The notes below the pieces were generated by a model that worked only from the letters and a program-made list of their open reading frames with translations, did no database searches and was not told the DNA's origin. Of a stretch of 64,000 nucleotides of DNA, positions 59,863-64,000 are shown piece by piece; within the stretch, counting starts at the first letter, position 1, and each line of letters begins with the position of its first letter. Source of the DNA: Terramyces sp. JEL0728 (taxonomy: Eukaryota; Chytridiomycota; Chytridiomycetes; Rhizophydiales; Terramycetaceae); NCBI GenBank assembly GCA_027603945.1, contig JADIIU010000073.1, positions 1-64,000 of the forward strand. Direction: 5' to 3'. Position numbers and translations under genes: made by a program.

Positions 59863-60447
59863 TTAGCATGGTTTCCATTCCATTTTGTAAGATTGCAATG
59901 CAAATCCACTCATGGTATCGACTGAAATAGACGTGTAAGGTCCAGCAGCAGACGGAGTAGCAATTCTAACCTGAGTATTAATATTCAAGTTTCTATTTGA
60001 GGTGCAGTCACTCCACAATTGGTTACTAGGAACAATATCCAAGAGCTGGAAATCTTGTTCAACTGGGCCTTTCCATTGAGATTGAACTGACGCGGTTTGG
60101 GTTTTACCTTGGAAATAAAAGGACGACTGTTCAATGACGGTTTGCCCGCTTGGAACGCTAACGTGCCCAGTGTAATCTACTCCAACTAGTCTGAATTGGT
60201 ACCCTTGCTGATAATCCAAAGCAATGTTCAGTTGGCAGTTCTTTCTACTTTCAATCAAACTGGTTCCGTTTCCCGAGGTTGCAATCAATTCGTTGAATTG
60301 CAGCTCGAATGAGTTCAAATCTGGGGTGATTACTGCTGCTGTGGATCCGGGAGTACATCCAGAGCCTCCATAGGTAATACTTTTAACAGTTACGAAAGAA
60401 GGGCTGGAGGCAAGGACAGTAGATAGGCAGAGTAGTACGAGCGACAT
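59863..60447 (-). CDS. Secreted DUF4360-like protein 1
   Basis: 194 residues, intronless. Signal peptide (MSLVLLCLSTVLAS) then a beta-rich domain with the conserved pattern SITYGGSGC, RKNCQLNIALDY, YQFRL, an aromatic WSDC and the closing Tyr/Glu-Trp-x-x-Cys (KMEWKPC). The pattern is that of DUF4360 (extracellular, unknown function). A TATA box (minus TATATAAATA, + strand 60471-60480) lies about 30 bp upstream. First of four tandem paralogues on the minus strand. Confidence 0.75.
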   Translation of the reverse strand: MSLVLLCLSTVLASSPSFVTVKSITYGGSGCTPGSTAAVITPDLNSFELQFNELIATSGNGTSLIESRKNCQLNIALDYQQGYQFRLVGVDYTGHVSVPSGQTVIEQSSFYFQGKTQTASVQSQWKGPVEQDFQLLDIVPSNQLWSDCTSNRNLNINTQVRIATPSAAGPYTSISVDTMSGFALQSYKMEWKPC

Positions 60448-61114
60448 TGATTGGACATCGACCCGCCTACTATTTATATACCAGTCGCACTGTTGGCCGC
60501 AACTTCGTGCTTGTGCGTGGATTGCACTGGATCAGTTCTGTTAATCATAGACACTAATTCAAATAACACCAAACTGGATTCGGTAACCCATCTCTCCACT
60601 TACCACTAACCGAAACTGCATCTTTCCGACACAAGTAATGCACAATCATTGAACAATCGTATTTCATGGTTTCTTTGGTCATGTTGTGTAACAACTGAAT
60701 ATAGCCAATCACCTGGGGTTAACGTGCGGGAAATTCGGCTTGGACAAGGGGAAAGAGAATTGCACATTATTAGCACTTGCTGAGCTATCTCATCGTTTTG
60801 ATTATACCGAAATCCTACCAACATAACCACAGTTGATGCACTCCCGGCCTTGGTAATGCCTTTATAAAAGGTGATTTAATTCTAGCATCTTTCCGTTACT
60901 ATGCAACTTCGGGACCCAGATGAAAGAGCACAGATCCCGAGCTGCCGCGACCCGTGAATTCTCGATTTCAACAGATATTGCTAAAATTGATCATTCAACG
61001 AAAATCCCGTTTGACAATGTTTATCTTCAAAACCTTCACTGACAGTTAAATAAGCAACGTAAACCATAATGTAAAATTACTAGAGTTTAGAAATTGAACA
61101 AGTTTATTGAATCT
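60448..61114. other. Intergenic between DUF4360 genes 1 and 2
   Basis: About 670 bp. TATA box of gene 1 at 60471-60480. A minus-strand frame at 60606-60830 is open but starts at GTG and matches nothing. The GCTTGTGCGTGGATTGCA motif lies near 60509. Confidence 0.5.
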
Positions 61115-61684
61115 CTAGCATTCTCTCCATTCAAGATAATAAATTCCATCAGAGAGAGTAACAGTGGAAGCATCTGGAGCACCGTTGTTTCCATTTTCAA
61201 ATTGAACCTGGGTTTTGATATTGATTGGGAAATTTCCTTGACAACTGCTCCACAAATTGTTGTTGGTGGCATCAACCACAACATCGATATCAGCAGTGGC
61301 ATTCTTCCAAGTTGATTGGGTGGAATATTGAGCTGTTTGGCCGGAAAAGTAGGTAGTAGTTTTTCCAACTCCAGTTTGGCCATCAAGAAGGTTAACGCTA
61401 CCTTGATAAAACCCAGTGACGAATCTGTATTGGTAACGAGTGTAATCGTAGTGGAGAGACAAGTTGATTTGACAGAACTTTCTGCTATCAGTTATACGCG
61501 AATGACTGCCGACTGTAGCAGTCATATCCTTGAATTCCAAATGAATCATATCTACGTCTGGGGAGACATATGGAGTATTCAATGCCCCACTAATACATCC
61601 GCTTCCAGCATAATTGATACTGCTCACAGTTGCATTTGGCTGGAATTGAGCAAAAATTGAAGTTGCGAGGAGAAAGAGAGACAT
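61115..61684 (-). CDS. Secreted DUF4360-like protein 2
   Basis: 189 residues, intronless. Signal peptide (MSLFLLATSIFAQ), SINYAGSGC, RKFCQINLSLHY, YQYRF and the closing YYLEWREC. The core Cys positions match paralogue 1, but the two are only moderately similar. TATA-like TATAAAG (minus) about 30 bp upstream. Confidence 0.75.
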   Translation of the reverse strand: MSLFLLATSIFAQFQPNATVSSINYAGSGCISGALNTPYVSPDVDMIHLEFKDMTATVGSHSRITDSRKFCQINLSLHYDYTRYQYRFVTGFYQGSVNLLDGQTGVGKTTTYFSGQTAQYSTQSTWKNATADIDVVVDATNNNLWSSCQGNFPINIKTQVQFENGNNGAPDASTVTLSDGIYYLEWREC

Positions 61685-62064
61685 TTAATTGTATTGAAGT
61701 GCAGCAGTCTTTATACGTTTGAATAGATTAGCCGCAATAACAGGCAATGTGCATGGATCGTATTTTACGGGTACTCGCTACTGACCATAGAAACCTTTGC
61801 GTTTGAATCTTCATCAGTTGGTTAGGGTTATAGTGAAACTTTTGTATACGATTCTGATATCGACCTACAGTTGCGCTTGAGTTTGTTGGATTTCTCTATC
61901 CTATTTGATTATCCCGAAAACTCCTGTCTGTGTCAGTGCAATAATAGACTTCTAAAGCGGGCTGATAGAACATGCGCAATTAGGATCTCAGCTTACAGCA
62001 CGTGTAGTAGCCCAATCATAAACCGAAACCAAAATTATTTATTAAAATAGTCTAAATTCTATCC
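61685..62064. other. Intergenic between DUF4360 genes 2 and 3
   Basis: No gene. A TATA-like element of gene 2 lies near 61711. A telomere-like GTTAGGGTTA lies at 61821-61830. Confidence 0.45.
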
Positions 62065-62622
62065 TTATTGGCATTTTCTCCATTCAAATTGGAAAGCTGC
62101 GGAATCTACGGTAGCATAAGAATCCGATTGGGACTGGCTTAATCGAATAGAGGATTTGATTTGAACAGGAACGCTGTTGATGCAGCTGCTCCAAACATTC
62201 CCGGTATTTGGGATGGTTTCAAACGCTTTGTAATCTTCAGATATCGGGCCATTTAATCGAACCATCATATTCACAGAATCCTTTTGCCCAGAAAAGTAGT
62301 ATTCAGTTTGTTGGACTGCAGTTTGGTTGGCTACCAGGTTCACAGCACCAGTATAATTTGCAGCAGCTAGCCTGAATTGGTATTGTCTATCGTACTTCAA
62401 GTACATTGAAATTTGACAAAACTTTCTGCTATCAGAAATTCCCGTATTGTTTCCTACAGCAGCAATCATACCGTTGAATGTAACTTGGAGTAATTCCGCG
62501 CCAGGTGAGAGGAATGGCGCAAGAGAACCAATACTACAACCAGTGCCGGCGTATGTCAATGAAGTAACATTGACGGATGGAGGGGTTTGAGTTAGAACTG
62601 AGGTAAGCAACAAAATGAGCAT
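62065..62622 (-). CDS. Secreted DUF4360-like protein 3
   Basis: 185 residues, intronless. The start is taken at the ATG giving the signal peptide MLILLLTSVLTQTP; the open frame extends 41 codons further without a signal, so the upstream start is rejected. Core: SLTYAGTGC, RKFCQISMYLKY, YQFRLAAANYTG and the end FQFEWRKCQ, one residue longer than the usual terminal Cys. Confidence 0.75.
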   Translation of the reverse strand: MLILLLTSVLTQTPPSVNVTSLTYAGTGCSIGSLAPFLSPGAELLQVTFNGMIAAVGNNTGISDSRKFCQISMYLKYDRQYQFRLAAANYTGAVNLVANQTAVQQTEYYFSGQKDSVNMMVRLNGPISEDYKAFETIPNTGNVWSSCINSVPVQIKSSIRLSQSQSDSYATVDSAAFQFEWRKCQ

Positions 62623-62772
62623 TGTGGTGAAGTTTTTTGGAGTGAAAAGCACGAGATGAGTAATCGCCAATGCAGCGTTGTTTACTTTGACCAAACAATC
62701 CCTGTCCGCTGCAGAGTAGGGATTTGAGATTACAAAATGATTCAAAGCAACATTAAATGAGATGAAATTTAT

Positions 62773-63354
62773 TTAGCACTGTCTCCATTCGAATTGATAT
62801 GACTGTAATGCAAAACCAGTTGCAGAGTTTACAGAAATGGAAGTGTATGGCCCGCTGGAGTTTGCACGAACTTCAGCATTGATTTCCAAGTTAGCAGTGT
62901 TTGAACAATCACTCCACACATTAGGGTTTGAAGACACAACGTCAGTAACAGTGTAATCGTAGTAAGCTGGTCCATTCCAGTCAGATTCGAAAGCTGCAGT
63001 GTCTTGTCTTCCTTGGAAATAATAGCTGGAGCGTTCAAGCGCAGTTTGTCCGGTTGGAACATTCAAGTGTCCTGTATACTGAACTGCAGCTAATCTGAAT
63101 TGGTAGCCTTGTTGGTAGCTGAGTTGAACAGATAACTGGCAGTTTTTTCTATTTGCAGTTGGGTCTTGGTTATTTCCATCTACAGCTTTCAAGTCGTGGA
63201 ATTCTACATGGAAAGCGGCTCTATCTGGAGTAATATATGGGTGTAATGTACCAACGTTGCAACCAGTACCAGCATATGTGATGCTTTGGATGTTGGCAAA
63301 TGTTGGTGATTGAGCGAGGACTGATGAGATTGAAAGTAAGAAAAGGGCTGCCAT
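62773..63354 (-). CDS. Secreted DUF4360-like protein 4
   Basis: 193 residues, intronless. Signal peptide (MAALFLLSISSVLA), SITYAGTGC, RKNCQLSVQLSYQQGYQFRL and the end YQFEWRQC. Closest to paralogue 1 by the shared YQQGYQFRL and TSISV segments. TATA box (minus TATAAAA, about + 63385-63391) about 30 bp upstream. Confidence 0.75.
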   Translation of the reverse strand: MAALFLLSISSVLAQSPTFANIQSITYAGTGCNVGTLHPYITPDRAAFHVEFHDLKAVDGNNQDPTANRKNCQLSVQLSYQQGYQFRLAAVQYTGHLNVPTGQTALERSSYYFQGRQDTAAFESDWNGPAYYDYTVTDVVSSNPNVWSDCSNTANLEINAEVRANSSGPYTSISVNSATGFALQSYQFEWRQC

Positions 63355-64000
63355 TGTATTGCCATTTCTTGGATATTACCTCGTTTTATATTAAAAGTCA
63401 CGCCAGATATGATGCGAGATTTCTGGAATCTCATATAGATCCCCGGTGCCCCGATTCGTGCCACCCCAAATGCAGCAACACATGAAAGGCCAAGCCCTTA
63501 GCGAAATGGGTCCAAGCATACTGAACAAGTCAATTTAACTTTGGGATATTTGCAATCTAGCATACTAGATATTCGTGAATTTCATTCCAGGTTTATTTTC
63601 AGGGATTCAATTGTTTGCCCATAAGATACATGGACGTGTAATAAGAGCTTTCTTTTCTCTCAAACATCGAATCTCAACTCCAGTTCAGAACACAGATTTA
63701 GTCTTACCAATGTTAAAAATTTTGCCAAGTTTTTTCAGATATTAATATTTATTGTGAGCCTTCCAAGTTCGCCTGCTCTATTGGCCAGTGCTGCGAGGCT
63801 AATCATTCTTTACACAAATCCAATTGATGGGATTCGAACCTAAGACCTCAGTCCATAACTGACTGAACGATATAGGTTTCCATGCGATATATATTTTAAT
63901 ATCCATGTGAATAGAATCGATATTCAATTGGAGGTTTAATAAACTAATCGAGTGTGCAGTTGCCATCTATAGATTTCACAGCAGAGTAGAGACATTAATA
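63355..64000. other. Intergenic with tRNA-like boxes
   Basis: No protein gene. On the minus strand a perfect B-box-like GGTTCGAATCC (63830-63840) is preceded by an A-box-like TCGTTCAGTCAG (63859-63870), only 18 nt apart. A normal tRNA clover-leaf cannot be drawn from the flanks. Confidence 0.4.

Noticed and set aside
62623..62745. Upstream extension of DUF4360 gene 3
   Set aside because: Lacks a signal peptide; the internal ATG at 62622 gives one like its paralogues.
63820..63890. Complete tRNA gene on the minus strand
   Set aside because: T-arm pairs badly and no acceptor or anticodon stem can be drawn; only the B-box-like motif is good, so it is kept as a finding, not a gene.

Overview
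This is a nuclear window from a eukaryote, most likely an early-diverging, flagellate (zoosporic) fungus or a close relative. The fungal signal is PAM17, VAC14, FMP27/BLTP2, Rmd1, GPI-type Ser/Thr/Asn-rich wall proteins and DUF4360-like secreted proteins. A near full-length CFAP57 (axonemal WD40/coiled-coil protein) argues for a motile flagellum. I cannot name the species. The DNA is moderately AT-rich and very compact; neighbouring genes can be 15 bp apart.

The outstanding property is the introns. Splicing by hand against conserved families gives 55 introns in 20 genes, all 19-22 nt long (16 of 19 nt, 24 of 20, 13 of 21, 2 of 22). They start with GT (usually GTA), end in AG, and usually carry a TAAY-type branch site 4-7 nt from the acceptor. 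Removing them restores full-length conserved proteins, and in 18 of the 20 genes every spliced CDS comes out as a multiple of three. The exceptions are the two cation/H+ exchanger copies, which keep an unresolved frame change. One membrane-protein gene (19134-19715) has three, perhaps four, intron-like cassettes head to tail with no exon between them, a candidate intron tandem duplication.

Layout. 1-4282: two tandem CPA2 cation/H+ exchangers (copy 1 is cut by the window edge and frameshifted). 4376-7383: a Cys-rich multi-pass membrane protein, a VC0807-like membrane protein and an SDR. 7399-10132: VAC14. 10221-10397: a 58-residue secreted peptide precursor with KR sites. 10422-12876: acid lipase and EB1 (minus). 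13004-19014: ankyrin protein, CFAP57 and a small coiled-coil protein (minus). 19134-23828: two small membrane proteins, Rmd1 (plus) and PUF6 (minus). 23951-27005: mitochondrial acyl-CoA synthetase and two Yippee paralogues. 27435-32289: ZIP transporter and an arrestin-SH3 protein. 32446-39057: FMP27/BLTP2 lipid-transfer protein. 39181-45241: CUE protein, PAM17, cAMP-receptor-like GPCR, protein kinase and DUF676 lipase. 46022-51577: tyrosinase and an ABCC transporter. 52177-57534: small zinc protein, secreted Cys-rich protein, phospholipase D, an N-myristoylation candidate and an Asn/Ser-rich wall protein. 57561-59544: fused pseudouridine glycosidase/kinase. 59863-63354: four tandem DUF4360-like secreted proteins.

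Functionally the window mixes membrane-lipid and trafficking genes (VAC14, BLTP2, PLD, lipases), cation and metal transport, flagellum/microtubule genes (CFAP57, EB1), mitochondrial import and acyl activation, signalling (GPCR, arrestin, kinase) and a secreted cell-surface set. No operons are expected. Most secreted-protein genes lack introns and several have a clear TATA box about 25-35 bp before the ATG, whereas conserved housekeeping genes carry the ultra-short introns.
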